Below, piece by piece: positions 34,549-44,080 of a stretch of DNA of 64,000 nucleotides (position 1 is its first letter; each line of letters starts with the position of its first letter). A program made the translations under genes and the position numbers. Below the pieces are notes generated by a model. That model was not told the DNA's origin and ran no database searches. It saw nothing but the letters and a program-made list of their open reading frames with translations. Source of the DNA: Stenotrophomonas sp. UBA2629 (lineage in GTDB: Bacteria > Pseudomonadota > Gammaproteobacteria > Xanthomonadales > Xanthomonadaceae); the NCBI GenBank assembly GCA_002359895.1, contig DEOB01000008.1, forward strand, positions 147,928 to 211,927, read 5' to 3'.

Positions 34549-34554
34549 TATACT
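34549..34554 (+). promoter_or_regulatory. Probable -10 box of the glyQ operon
   Basis: TATACT lies 31 bases before the glyQ start, inside a small palindrome GCTA-tac-TAGC (34547-34557). No strong -35 box is seen at 16-18 bases. The 77-base gap is shared with the divergent gspE-like gene. Confidence 0.4.
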
Positions 34555-34584
34555 AGCGCACCCCTTACGCACGGCTCAGGCAGC

Positions 34585-35492
<908 letters not shown>

Positions 35493-35496
<4 letters not shown>

Positions 35497-35747
35497 GCTT
35501 TGCCGGGATCGAGGGGCTTGCCAGTGTTGGCTATGTGAACTTCCTAGCCGGTATCGGGCTCGCCGCATGGGCGCGCGCAACCGGTCGCAGTGCGGTTCTC
35601 TGGCTGATTTTTGGCTGGCTGCTCGCCCCGGTCGCCGGATTGGTGATGGTGTTCCTGCAACGCCGCCCTGCACCTGCATCTGAAGTTTCCGTATTCCCCC
35701 AAACTGGGCGCAGCGACCTGCTGTCGGTGCGCAAGGACGTCATATGA
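35493..35747 (+). CDS. Small membrane protein encoded between glyQ and glyS
   Basis: An 84-residue protein (MSFAGIEGLASVGYVNF...) with two probable membrane helices: VNFLAGIGLAAWARATG and AVLWLIFGWLLAPVAGLVMVFL, then a polar tail. Its ATG overlaps the glyQ stop (ATGA) and its TGA overlaps the glyS ATG, so all three frames are coupled without a gap. Codon use looks normal for the region. I do not recognise a family. A real gene is supported by the exact double overlap and the clear membrane pattern; the alternative is a chance frame bridging a 250-base spacer. Confidence 0.7.
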
Positions 35748-37921
35748 GTGAGATGAAACCGCTGCTGATCGAACTGGGCGTGGAAGAGCTGCCGGTCAAG
35801 GCGCTGCCAGGTCTGGCACAGGCATTTTTTGACGGTGTGATCGACGGGCTGAGCAAGCGCGGCGTTGCGTTCGAGCGCGGCGATGCCAAGCCGTTGTCCA
35901 CGCCGCGTCGTTTGGCGGTGCTGCTGCCGGGCGTGGAAACCGAACAGCCCGAGCAGCATTCGGAAGTGTTTGGCCCGTATCTGAATATCGCGTTGGATGC
36001 CAATGGCGCGCCGACCAAGGCGTTGCAGGGTTTTGCGGCAAAGGCCGGTATCGACTGGACGGCGCTGGAGCGCACCACCGACGCCAAGGGCGAGCGTTTT
36101 GTGCTGCGTTCGGTCACCCCGGGCGCGCAGACCGCCGCATTGCTGCCGGAGATCGTGCGCGAGGCCATCGCCGCCATGCCCATCCCCAAGCCGATGCGTT
36201 GGGGCGGCCACGAATATGCCTTCGCCCGCCCGGTGCATTGGCTGGTGCTGCTGCATGGCACCGAGGTGGTGCCGGCCGAGCTGCTGGGCCTGAGCGCGGA
36301 CCGCTTCAGCCGTGGCCACCGCTTCATGGCCGACAAGCAGGTGTGGCTGAGCCATCCGAATGATTATGTGGAATCGCTGAAGGCCGCCAATGTGCTGGTG
36401 GACGCCGACGCACGCCGCGAGCGCATCGTCGCCGAGGTTACGGCGGCGGCAACGCAGGCCGGCGGCGTGGCGCGCATCACCGACGACAACCTGGAGCAGG
36501 TGGTCAACCTGGTCGAATGGCCGGCAGCGGTGTTGTGCAGCTTCGAGCGTGAGTTCCTGGCGGTGCCGCAGGAAGCGTTGATCGAGACGATGGAGATCAA
36601 CCAGAAGTTCTTCCCGGTGCTGGATGACGGCGGCAAGCTGACCGAGAAATTCATCGGCATCGCCAACATCGAATCCAAGGACGTGGCCGAGGTTTCCAAG
36701 GGCTACGAGCGCGTCATCCGCCCGCGTTTCTCCGATGCCAAGTTCTTCTTTGACGAAGACCTCAAGCAGGGGTTGGTATCGATGGGCGAGGGCCTGAAGA
36801 CCGTCACCTATCAGGCCAAACTCGGTAGCGTGGCCGACAAGGTACAGCGCGTGAGCGCGCTGGCGCAGGTGATCGCACCGCAGGTGGGCGCCGACCCGGT
36901 GCAGGCCAAGCGTGCGGCCGAGCTGGCCAAGAACGACCTGCAGTCGCGCATGGTCAACGAGTTCCCGGAGCTGCAGGGCATTGCCGGCCGTCATTACGCC
37001 ATTGCCGGTGGTGAGTCGCCGTCGGTGGCGCTGGCCATCGACGAGGCCTACCAGCCGCGCTTTGCTGCCGATGACATCGCGCTGAGCCCGCTGGGCAAGG
37101 TGCTGGCCATTGCCGAACGTCTGGACACGTTGGCCGGTGGCTTTGCCGCAGGCCTGAAGCCGACCGGCAACAAGGACCCGTTCGCGCTGCGCCGTAATGC
37201 GTTGGGGTTGGCGCGCAGCATCATTGAGTCGGGTTTTGATATCGACGTTCGCGGTTTCCTGTCGCTGGCCCGCAATGCGGCGTTGAACGCTTGTGTGCTG
37301 GGTACCGAAAAGACGTTGGCAGAAGCCAAGAGCGACAAAGAACGGGCGGCTGCGACAAAGGCCCGCGATGAGGCCATCGCGTTGCGTGACGGCGATGCAT
37401 CCGCCGGTATCGATGAACTCTACGACTTCATCATCGACCGCCTGAAGGGCTACTACGCCGACAAGGGCGTGCCGGCCACGCACTTCAACGCCGTGGCCGA
37501 ACTAAAGCCGGCCTCGCTGTACGACTTCGACCGCCGCATCGACGCCATCGGCACCTTTGCCCAGTTGCCGGAAGCCGAAGCACTGGCGGCGGCCAACAAG
37601 CGCATCCGCAACATCCTGCGCAAGGCCGAGGGCGATATCCCGGGCAGCATTGATGCAGCGCTGCTGCGTGAGCCGGCCGAAAGCGAACTGGCCGAAGCGG
37701 TGGCTGCGGCCATCGACGACACCGGCACCGCGCTGTCGCACAAGGACTACGTGGCCGTGCTCGGCCGCCTGGCCCGGTTGCGCCCGCAGGTGGATGCGTT
37801 CTTCGACAACGTCATGGTCAATGCCGACGACCTCGCACTGCGTGGCAACCGCTTGGCGCTGCTGCGCACGCTGGGTGACCGCCTGGGTAGCGTGGCCGCC
37901 ATCGAGCACCTGTCCAGCTGA
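35744..37921 (+). CDS. glyS: Glycyl-tRNA synthetase beta subunit
   Basis: A 725-residue protein that binds tRNA-Gly. Recognisable blocks are LLIELGVEELPVKAL at the N-terminus, PTKALQGFAAKAGID, MRWGGHEYAFARPVHWLVLLHG, the HD-like region DLQSRMVNEFPELQGIAGRHYA and the C-terminal anticodon-binding helices (VDAFFDNVMVNADDLALRGNRLALL). It is slightly longer than the E. coli subunit, largely from an insert with RNAALNACVLGTEKTLAEAKS. AAGGA precedes the ATG, which overlaps the small membrane protein gene. A strong hairpin terminator follows. Confidence 0.97.
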   Translation: MSEMKPLLIELGVEELPVKALPGLAQAFFDGVIDGLSKRGVAFERGDAKPLSTPRRLAVLLPGVETEQPEQHSEVFGPYLNIALDANGAPTKALQGFAAKAGIDWTALERTTDAKGERFVLRSVTPGAQTAALLPEIVREAIAAMPIPKPMRWGGHEYAFARPVHWLVLLHGTEVVPAELLGLSADRFSRGHRFMADKQVWLSHPNDYVESLKAANVLVDADARRERIVAEVTAAATQAGGVARITDDNLEQVVNLVEWPAAVLCSFEREFLAVPQEALIETMEINQKFFPVLDDGGKLTEKFIGIANIESKDVAEVSKGYERVIRPRFSDAKFFFDEDLKQGLVSMGEGLKTVTYQAKLGSVADKVQRVSALAQVIAPQVGADPVQAKRAAELAKNDLQSRMVNEFPELQGIAGRHYAIAGGESPSVALAIDEAYQPRFAADDIALSPLGKVLAIAERLDTLAGGFAAGLKPTGNKDPFALRRNALGLARSIIESGFDIDVRGFLSLARNAALNACVLGTEKTLAEAKSDKERAAATKARDEAIALRDGDASAGIDELYDFIIDRLKGYYADKGVPATHFNAVAELKPASLYDFDRRIDAIGTFAQLPEAEALAAANKRIRNILRKAEGDIPGSIDAALLREPAESELAEAVAAAIDDTGTALSHKDYVAVLGRLARLRPQVDAFFDNVMVNADDLALRGNRLALLRTLGDRLGSVAAIEHLSS

Positions 37922-37945
37922 TCGCAGGTGCCTGATGCTGTCCGA

Positions 37946-37974
37946 CGAAGGCCCGCGCAAGCGGGCTTTCGTTT
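37946..37974 (+). terminator. Intrinsic terminator of the glyQ-glyS operon
   Basis: CGAAGGCCCGC (37946-37956) pairs with GCGGGCTTTCG (37961-37971) through 11 pairs, one of them G-U, with a GCAA loop and a short T run. The remaining gap to 38244 holds no gene or further signal that I can support. Confidence 0.75.
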
Positions 37975-38244
37975 ACCCCCTGAAAATACCGCAAACGCCG
38001 CGCGCTCCTGCAGGGTACGCGCGCAGCCGGTGCGCGTGGACCCACGCACACCACGGTGCAGCGCATGTGTGTCGGAACTTGGCGATGACGCATCCAATAC
38101 GCCGTAAACGCGTGTCACCGGGACTTTCCGATGCAGGTCCCGCCACCCGCCACGGGCATGCACTTCGCCGCGCTGGCCATACCCTATCGGGCGGTATGTC
38201 CGTGTGATTTTGCCGGTCATGCTTGGCCCGGTATCCTCACCGCC

Positions 38245-40032
38245 ATGCAGCCCTCCCGAATCAAACGCTCACTCCTGATTGCCACACTGTTGCTGGCAGC
38301 GCCCCTCGTTCATGCCCGTGGCACCATCCAGAAGGTGGACATCAAAGGGCTGGACAAAGGCGATGACGCCGCCATCATCGAGAACATCGAGTCCTCGTTG
38401 TCGTTGTACGACGTGATCGACAAGGTGCAGGGCGAGTCGCGGCTGGAATACCTGCTGTCACAGGCCGAGCGGCAGACCCGCCAGGCGCTGGAGCCGTTCG
38501 GCTACTACAACCCCACCATCACCGTGGAGTCGCCGCGAGAGGGCGACAACGTGCAGGTGGTGATCCAGGTCGACAAGGGCGCCCAGATCAAGGTGCGCCA
38601 GGACGAGGTGGTCATCACCGGCCCGGCCTCGCGCGACCGTTATCTGCAGGAGGATCTGGAGGCATTCCAGCCCAAGGCCGGGCAGCCGTTTGACTCGGTC
38701 AACTACGAGGCCAGCAAGGTCACAATCACGCGCCGTTTGGCTGAGCGTGGTTACTTCGACGCCGATTTCACCCAGCGCAAGGTGGAAGTGACACGCGCCG
38801 AAAATGCGGCCGACATCTTCCTCAGCTGGGACAGCGGCCGCCGCTACAACATGGGGCCGATCACCTTTGAAGAAGACTATTTCCGCCCCGGCCTGTTCGA
38901 GCCGCTGGTGTATTGGGAAGACGGCAGTTACTGGCATGAAGGCAAGCTCGACCGCCTGCGTGAGTCGCTGACCAAGCTCGATTACTTCAGCGTCATCGAC
39001 ATCCAGCCGCACCCGGAGCAGGCCGACGAAAACGGTGACGTGCCGGTCAACGTGAAGCTGACCAAGGCCAAGCGCACCATCTACACCGCCGGTGTCAGCT
39101 ACGGCAGCGAGAGCGGCGCCGGTGTGCGCGGCGGCGTGGAGCGCCGTTACGTCAACCGCCGGGGCCATAAACTCAACACGCAGCTGGATTACGCACAACG
39201 GCGCAAAAGCCTGATCACCAGCTACCGCGTGCCGGGCTTCCGTTGGCTGGACGGCTGGTACACCTATGCCATCAGTGCCTACGACGAGCAGACCGACTAC
39301 ATCGACCTGCGCAACGTCAAACTCATTGCCAGCCGCAGCGGCGAGATCAACGAGCACTGGAACGCCATCGTCTCGATGAACGCCCTGCGCGAGCGCTGGG
39401 GCTACAGCTCCGGCACCGCGTTCGACAAGCCGGTGTACCAGTACTCCACGCTCATTTACCCGCAGTTGACCGGCGATTACGTCAACGTGGACGACGAGAG
39501 CTTTCCGCGCAGCGGCATCAGCGGCAACGCCACGTTGCGCGGTGGCATTGGCGGTGCCGGCTCGGATACCAGTTTCATCCAGGCGGACGTGACCTTGCGC
39601 TGGTATGTGCCCATCGGCGATGCCGACCGCTTGATCCTGCGCGGCCAGACCGGCAGCACCTGGACCAGCGATCTGGTGTCGATGCCGCCGAGCCTGCGCT
39701 ACTTTGCCGGTGGTGACCGCTCCATCCGTGGCTATGCCTACCGCGAGGTGGGCCCCCGCACCCCGGCGCCGGACAAGTACGCGCTGGGTGCCAAGAACCT
39801 GATCGTGGGCTCGGCCGAGTACGAGCATTACTTCGGCGGCGGCCCGTGGGGCGCGGCGGTGTTTGTCGATACCGGTAGTGCGTTCGACAACACCATCGAC
39901 CTGCACACCGGCGTGGGCCTGGGCGTGCGTTGGAAATCGCCGGTTGGCCCTGTGCGTATCGATATTGCCCGTGGCTTGAACAGCCCGGATTCGGCCTTCC
40001 AGCTGTACCTCAACATCGGAGCCGACCTGTGA
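38245..40032 (+). CDS. tamA: Outer-membrane translocation and assembly module protein TamA
   Basis: A 595-residue Omp85-family protein: signal peptide (ending PLVHA), three POTRA-type domains (about 24-265, e.g. GTIQKVDIKGLD and RRLAERGYFDADF), and a 16-strand barrel with the loop-6 motif GGDRSIRGYAYREVGP and C-terminal FQLYLNIGADL. The ATG at 38245 was chosen since it starts a proper signal peptide (MQPSRIKRSLLIATLLLA); earlier in-frame residues are Pro/Cys-rich. It pairs with TamB, whose GTG overlaps its stop. Confidence 0.94.
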   Translation: MQPSRIKRSLLIATLLLAAPLVHARGTIQKVDIKGLDKGDDAAIIENIESSLSLYDVIDKVQGESRLEYLLSQAERQTRQALEPFGYYNPTITVESPREGDNVQVVIQVDKGAQIKVRQDEVVITGPASRDRYLQEDLEAFQPKAGQPFDSVNYEASKVTITRRLAERGYFDADFTQRKVEVTRAENAADIFLSWDSGRRYNMGPITFEEDYFRPGLFEPLVYWEDGSYWHEGKLDRLRESLTKLDYFSVIDIQPHPEQADENGDVPVNVKLTKAKRTIYTAGVSYGSESGAGVRGGVERRYVNRRGHKLNTQLDYAQRRKSLITSYRVPGFRWLDGWYTYAISAYDEQTDYIDLRNVKLIASRSGEINEHWNAIVSMNALRERWGYSSGTAFDKPVYQYSTLIYPQLTGDYVNVDDESFPRSGISGNATLRGGIGGAGSDTSFIQADVTLRWYVPIGDADRLILRGQTGSTWTSDLVSMPPSLRYFAGGDRSIRGYAYREVGPRTPAPDKYALGAKNLIVGSAEYEHYFGGGPWGAAVFVDTGSAFDNTIDLHTGVGLGVRWKSPVGPVRIDIARGLNSPDSAFQLYLNIGADL

Positions 40033-43000
40033 GCCGCCGCCCTGATGATCTGAGCCCGGAAGAACGCGAAGCCCGCATTGCCGAACTGCGCGCCAAGCGC
40101 AAGGCGCGCCTGCGCACGCTGGCCATCCGCAGCGGCATTTCCATCACCGCGCTGGTGCTGTTGGGCCTGTTCGCGCTGTATTGGCTGCTGCAGACCGTGG
40201 CCGGACGAGAGGTGCTGCTGGCGCAGGTGGTGGCCCGGCTGCCCGCCAATTCGTCGCTGACCTGGAGCAAGGCCGACGGCCCGCTGGCCGGCCCGCTGAT
40301 TCTGCACGACCTCGATTTCCGCTACGAAGACCTGCATTTCACCGCGGCGCAGGCGTATCTGGACCCGGATATCCGCCCGCTGTTGGGCCGCAAGCTGCGG
40401 CTGGACGCGCTGCGCATCACCGATGCCACGCTCGACCTAGGGCCATCGGAAGACACCCCGTTCGAGCTGCCCAACTGGCCTGATGTGCTGCCCGCCATCG
40501 ATCTGCCGCTGGCCCTGCAGGCCGACACCATCGTGGTTGATGGCCTGCGTATCAGCCAGATGCAGCAGCCGGTGATCGACATCACCCACATCCGTGGTGG
40601 CCTTGAAGCGGCCGATGGCGAGTTCCGCGCCAACAACATCAAGGTCAACAGCAACCTGGGCGATTTCCGCATCGGCGGTCATTACCTGCCGCGCGAAGAC
40701 TACGAAACCGACCTCACCGTGCGCGCGCTGATGCCGGCGCGGCCGGGCCAGCCGGCCGCACGGCTGGGGCTGGTGGCGCGCGGCAACCTGGCGCACATGG
40801 AAGTGGCGCTGGCCGGTTACGCGCCCAAGCCGTTGCATGCCAGCCTGATTCTGGATGGCCGCAACGACCCGGTGTGGAACCTGGCCGCGCGCTCGGAGGA
40901 ACTGGACATCGGCCAGCTGGTGCCGGCGCAGTTCATGGCCGAAGCCCCGGCGCCGCTGGCGTTGAACCTGACCGCGCGTGGCCGTGGTGGCCAGGCGCAG
41001 TTGCAGGGCCGCATGCGCCAGGGCGAGCAGGAGCTGGTGCTGGCGCCGTCCAATGTCGCCATCGACAAACAGGTGCTCACCGTTGCACCGCTGGTGGCCG
41101 AAGTCTTTGGCGGCAGCGTGCGCCTGCAGGGCACGGCCGATTTCAGCGATGCGCAGAATCCCGGCTTCCGTTTTGCGGTGGTGGCCAATCAGTTGACCTG
41201 GACACCGGAGCCCGATGCCTCCGCGCCGGGCGTGCAGCCGGTGCCCATGCACCTGAAAGAAGCGCGCCTGGGCGTGGCCGGCAACCTCAAGAACTGGGCG
41301 GCCATCGGGAAGGCCGACGTTGCTCGGCAGGCGCAGGACGCCAGCCTGGATTTCGACGTGCGCGGCAACGACCAACAGGCCCGCATCGAGCAACTCAAAG
41401 CAACCACGCCTGGCGGCGCGCTGGACCTGACCGGCTCGGCGGCATGGGCACCGACGCTTGCCTGGGATGTGGACGCCAAGCTGGCCAGTTTCGACCCCGG
41501 CTATTTCCTGCCGGGCTGGGAAGGCAACCTGTCCGGCACGCTGGCCTCCACCGGCAAGCAGTTGCCTTCGCCGGCCGGTACGGATGACCTGCGCTTTGAA
41601 GCCAGCGTGGACATGCCCTCGCTCAAGGGCAGGCTGCGTGGTCGCAGCGTGGACGCGCGCGCCAAGGTCGCGCTGCAGGGCACGCAGGGCGAAGGCGATG
41701 TGCGCCTGGTGGTGGGCGACAGCCGCATCGAGGCCAAGGGCAAGGTCGGCGACCGCATGAACGTGGACGCGCGGCTGCAGCCGCTGCATCTGTCGGACCT
41801 GTTGCCCGGCGCCAGCGGCAGCGTGGCAGGCACCCTGCAACTGCGCGGCACGCCGGAACAGCCCGACATCACCGCCGACCTGCGTGGCAATGGCCTGCAA
41901 TGGGAGGACTGGAAGGCCGCGCAGATCAGCATCAATGGCCGCCTGCCGTGGCGTGGCGACAGTGGCGCCCTGCAGGTGCAGGCCAGCGCGGTGGAAGTGG
42001 GCATGTTGCTGGATCAGCTGCGCGTGGACGCGCGCGGCAGCCTGCAGAACCTGCAGCTGGAGGCCGAAACCCGCAATGACATGGGTGCCATCGCGCTCAG
42101 TGGCAGCGTGCGTGAAGCCGGCCGGGCGTGGCGCGGTGAACTGGCTTCGCTGCGGTTGACGCCGGCCAAGGGCGCGCCGTGGCGCCTGCAGCAGCCAGCA
42201 GCGTTCAGCGTGCAGGGCAGCAACTTCACGCTCGGCGATGCCTGTCTGGGTTCGGAAACCGGCGGCGCCTTGTGCGCGAGCGCCAACTGGCCGCGTGAGG
42301 GCCTGAAAATACGCGGCGATGCACTGCCGCTGGCGCTGGTGCAACCATGGCTGCCGCCCAACGAGGGCCGTCGCCTGCACCTGCGTGGTGAGGTCACGTT
42401 GGATGGCGACATCCGCCCGCGTGGCAATGCCTTTGAAGGCAGCTTCAAGGTGGCCTCGGCCGAAGGCGGCATCCGCCTGGGCGACAACGCCCGTGGCGAA
42501 CTGGTGCGTTACGACAACTTCTCGCTCAAGGTGGACCTGCTGCCCAACAGCATCAAGGGCTTCCTGGGTGTCGGCTTCAAGGGCGACGGCTTTGTCGATG
42601 CCAAGGTGCAGACCGGTTGGGAGCCGGGCGCCGCACTCAATGGCGAGCTGTACCTCAACATGTCGCGCCTGTACTGGCTGGAGTTGTTCTCGCCGGATCT
42701 GGTGCGGCCCAAGGGCCTGATTGAAGGCCACGTGAGCCTGCGCGGCACGCGTGGGCAGCCGACCTTGGGCGGTGAGGCCAAGCTGAGCGATTTCACCGGT
42801 GAATTGCCGTCGCTGGGCCTGACACTGAGCGAAGGTGCGGCCAGTTTCATCGCCCAGCCCGATGGTTCGGCACGCATCAACGCCTCGGCCAAAACCGGCG
42901 GCGAAGGCGCGTTGAAAGTGGACGGTGGCCTGTCGTGGTTTGGTGATGCGCAGCCATTGCAGCTGCATATCTCCGGCGACAACGTGCTGCTGGCCAACAC

Positions 43001-43889
43001 CAGTGAGCTGCGCGTGGTCGCCAACCCGGATTTGAACTTCACCCTGGCCGGCACGGCGATGGAGCTGCGCGGCAGCGTGCATGTGCCGGAGGCTGACCTG
43101 GACCTGGAGCGTCTGGATCGTGGCACTTCGGCGTCTGAAGACGTGGTGGTGCTGGACCCGGTGGACCCGGAAGAAGGCCCGTCCTCGCCGTTGGACATGG
43201 ACCTCACCGTCAGCCTGGGCGACAAGGTCAAGATGACCGGCTTTGGCCTGAAGGGCGCGTTGACCGGGCGCATGCAGATCCGTGCCCGCCCGGGCCGCGA
43301 AATGACCGCCAACGGCGGCCTGGAAGTCAGCGGCCGCTACAAGGCCTACGGGCAGGATCTGACCATCACCGACGGCCAGTTGCTATGGAACTACGGCATC
43401 GTCTCGGACCCGCGCATCAACATCAAAGCCGAGCGTGAAATCGGTGATATCACCGCCGGCATCCACGTGACCGGCCGCGCGCAGGCGCCCAAGGTGGACG
43501 TGTGGTCCGACCCGGCCATGTCGCAGTCCGAAGCGCTGGCTTACCTGGTGCTGGGCCGCAGCCTGAGCATGGCCAGCAGCGACCAGGCACAGCAGGTCAA
43601 CGCGGCCTCGGCGGCCCTGTCGGCCGGCAGCGGCCTGTTGGCCGCGCAGGTGGGCGCCAAGCTGGGCCTGGATGATGCAGGTGTCAGCCAGTCGCGCGCG
43701 CTGGGCGGCTCGGTGATCGGCGTGGGCAAATACATCACGCCCAAGTTGTACGTCGGCTACGGCGTCTCGCTGGTCGGCAGCGGCTCGGTGCTGACACTGA
43801 AGTACCTGTTGCGCCGCGGCTTCGACATCGAAGTGGAATCGTCCACGGTGGAAAACCGCGGCTCGGTGAACTGGCGCACGGAGAAGTAA
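40029..43889 (+). CDS. tamB: Translocation and assembly module protein TamB
   Basis: A 1,286-residue AsmA-like protein spanning the periplasm. GTG 40029 overlaps the tamA stop (GTGA); the N-terminus is a charged segment (SPEEREARIAELRAKRKARLR) and one membrane anchor (about 33-55). The long middle is made of beta-strand repeats forming the hydrophobic groove, and the C-terminal DUF490 domain (about 950-1286) has LGGEAKLSDFTGELPSLGLTLSEG, GLEVSGRYKAYGQDLTITDGQLLWNYG-like and YVGYGVSLVGSGSVLTLKYLL. TamB proteins move phospholipid or assist outer-membrane protein assembly. Confidence 0.93.
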   Translation: MSRRPDDLSPEEREARIAELRAKRKARLRTLAIRSGISITALVLLGLFALYWLLQTVAGREVLLAQVVARLPANSSLTWSKADGPLAGPLILHDLDFRYEDLHFTAAQAYLDPDIRPLLGRKLRLDALRITDATLDLGPSEDTPFELPNWPDVLPAIDLPLALQADTIVVDGLRISQMQQPVIDITHIRGGLEAADGEFRANNIKVNSNLGDFRIGGHYLPREDYETDLTVRALMPARPGQPAARLGLVARGNLAHMEVALAGYAPKPLHASLILDGRNDPVWNLAARSEELDIGQLVPAQFMAEAPAPLALNLTARGRGGQAQLQGRMRQGEQELVLAPSNVAIDKQVLTVAPLVAEVFGGSVRLQGTADFSDAQNPGFRFAVVANQLTWTPEPDASAPGVQPVPMHLKEARLGVAGNLKNWAAIGKADVARQAQDASLDFDVRGNDQQARIEQLKATTPGGALDLTGSAAWAPTLAWDVDAKLASFDPGYFLPGWEGNLSGTLASTGKQLPSPAGTDDLRFEASVDMPSLKGRLRGRSVDARAKVALQGTQGEGDVRLVVGDSRIEAKGKVGDRMNVDARLQPLHLSDLLPGASGSVAGTLQLRGTPEQPDITADLRGNGLQWEDWKAAQISINGRLPWRGDSGALQVQASAVEVGMLLDQLRVDARGSLQNLQLEAETRNDMGAIALSGSVREAGRAWRGELASLRLTPAKGAPWRLQQPAAFSVQGSNFTLGDACLGSETGGALCASANWPREGLKIRGDALPLALVQPWLPPNEGRRLHLRGEVTLDGDIRPRGNAFEGSFKVASAEGGIRLGDNARGELVRYDNFSLKVDLLPNSIKGFLGVGFKGDGFVDAKVQTGWEPGAALNGELYLNMSRLYWLELFSPDLVRPKGLIEGHVSLRGTRGQPTLGGEAKLSDFTGELPSLGLTLSEGAASFIAQPDGSARINASAKTGGEGALKVDGGLSWFGDAQPLQLHISGDNVLLANTSELRVVANPDLNFTLAGTAMELRGSVHVPEADLDLERLDRGTSASEDVVVLDPVDPEEGPSSPLDMDLTVSLGDKVKMTGFGLKGALTGRMQIRARPGREMTANGGLEVSGRYKAYGQDLTITDGQLLWNYGIVSDPRINIKAEREIGDITAGIHVTGRAQAPKVDVWSDPAMSQSEALAYLVLGRSLSMASSDQAQQVNAASAALSAGSGLLAAQVGAKLGLDDAGVSQSRALGGSVIGVGKYITPKLYVGYGVSLVGSGSVLTLKYLLRRGFDIEVESSTVENRGSVNWRTEK

Positions 43890-44080
43890 GGCCGCCGGTG
43901 ATGTGAGCCGCGCCGCCGGCATTACGCCCTTGCGCGTCGCTGGTGGTGGCTGCCCGTGGATAGGGGTGAACCGCGCTGCGTGCTTCCCGCAGCAGACGTC
44001 ATGACATGACCGCTGGCGGTTGCCGCCTCCGGCCGGCGCCGCTACTGTCGGCGGCTGTTCTGTAATCCGCTGGAGTTCCA

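Noticed and set aside
40437..43082. 881-codon minus-strand open frame opposite tamB
   Set aside because: Antisense shadow; composition is Gln/His/Arg-rich without any recognisable motif.
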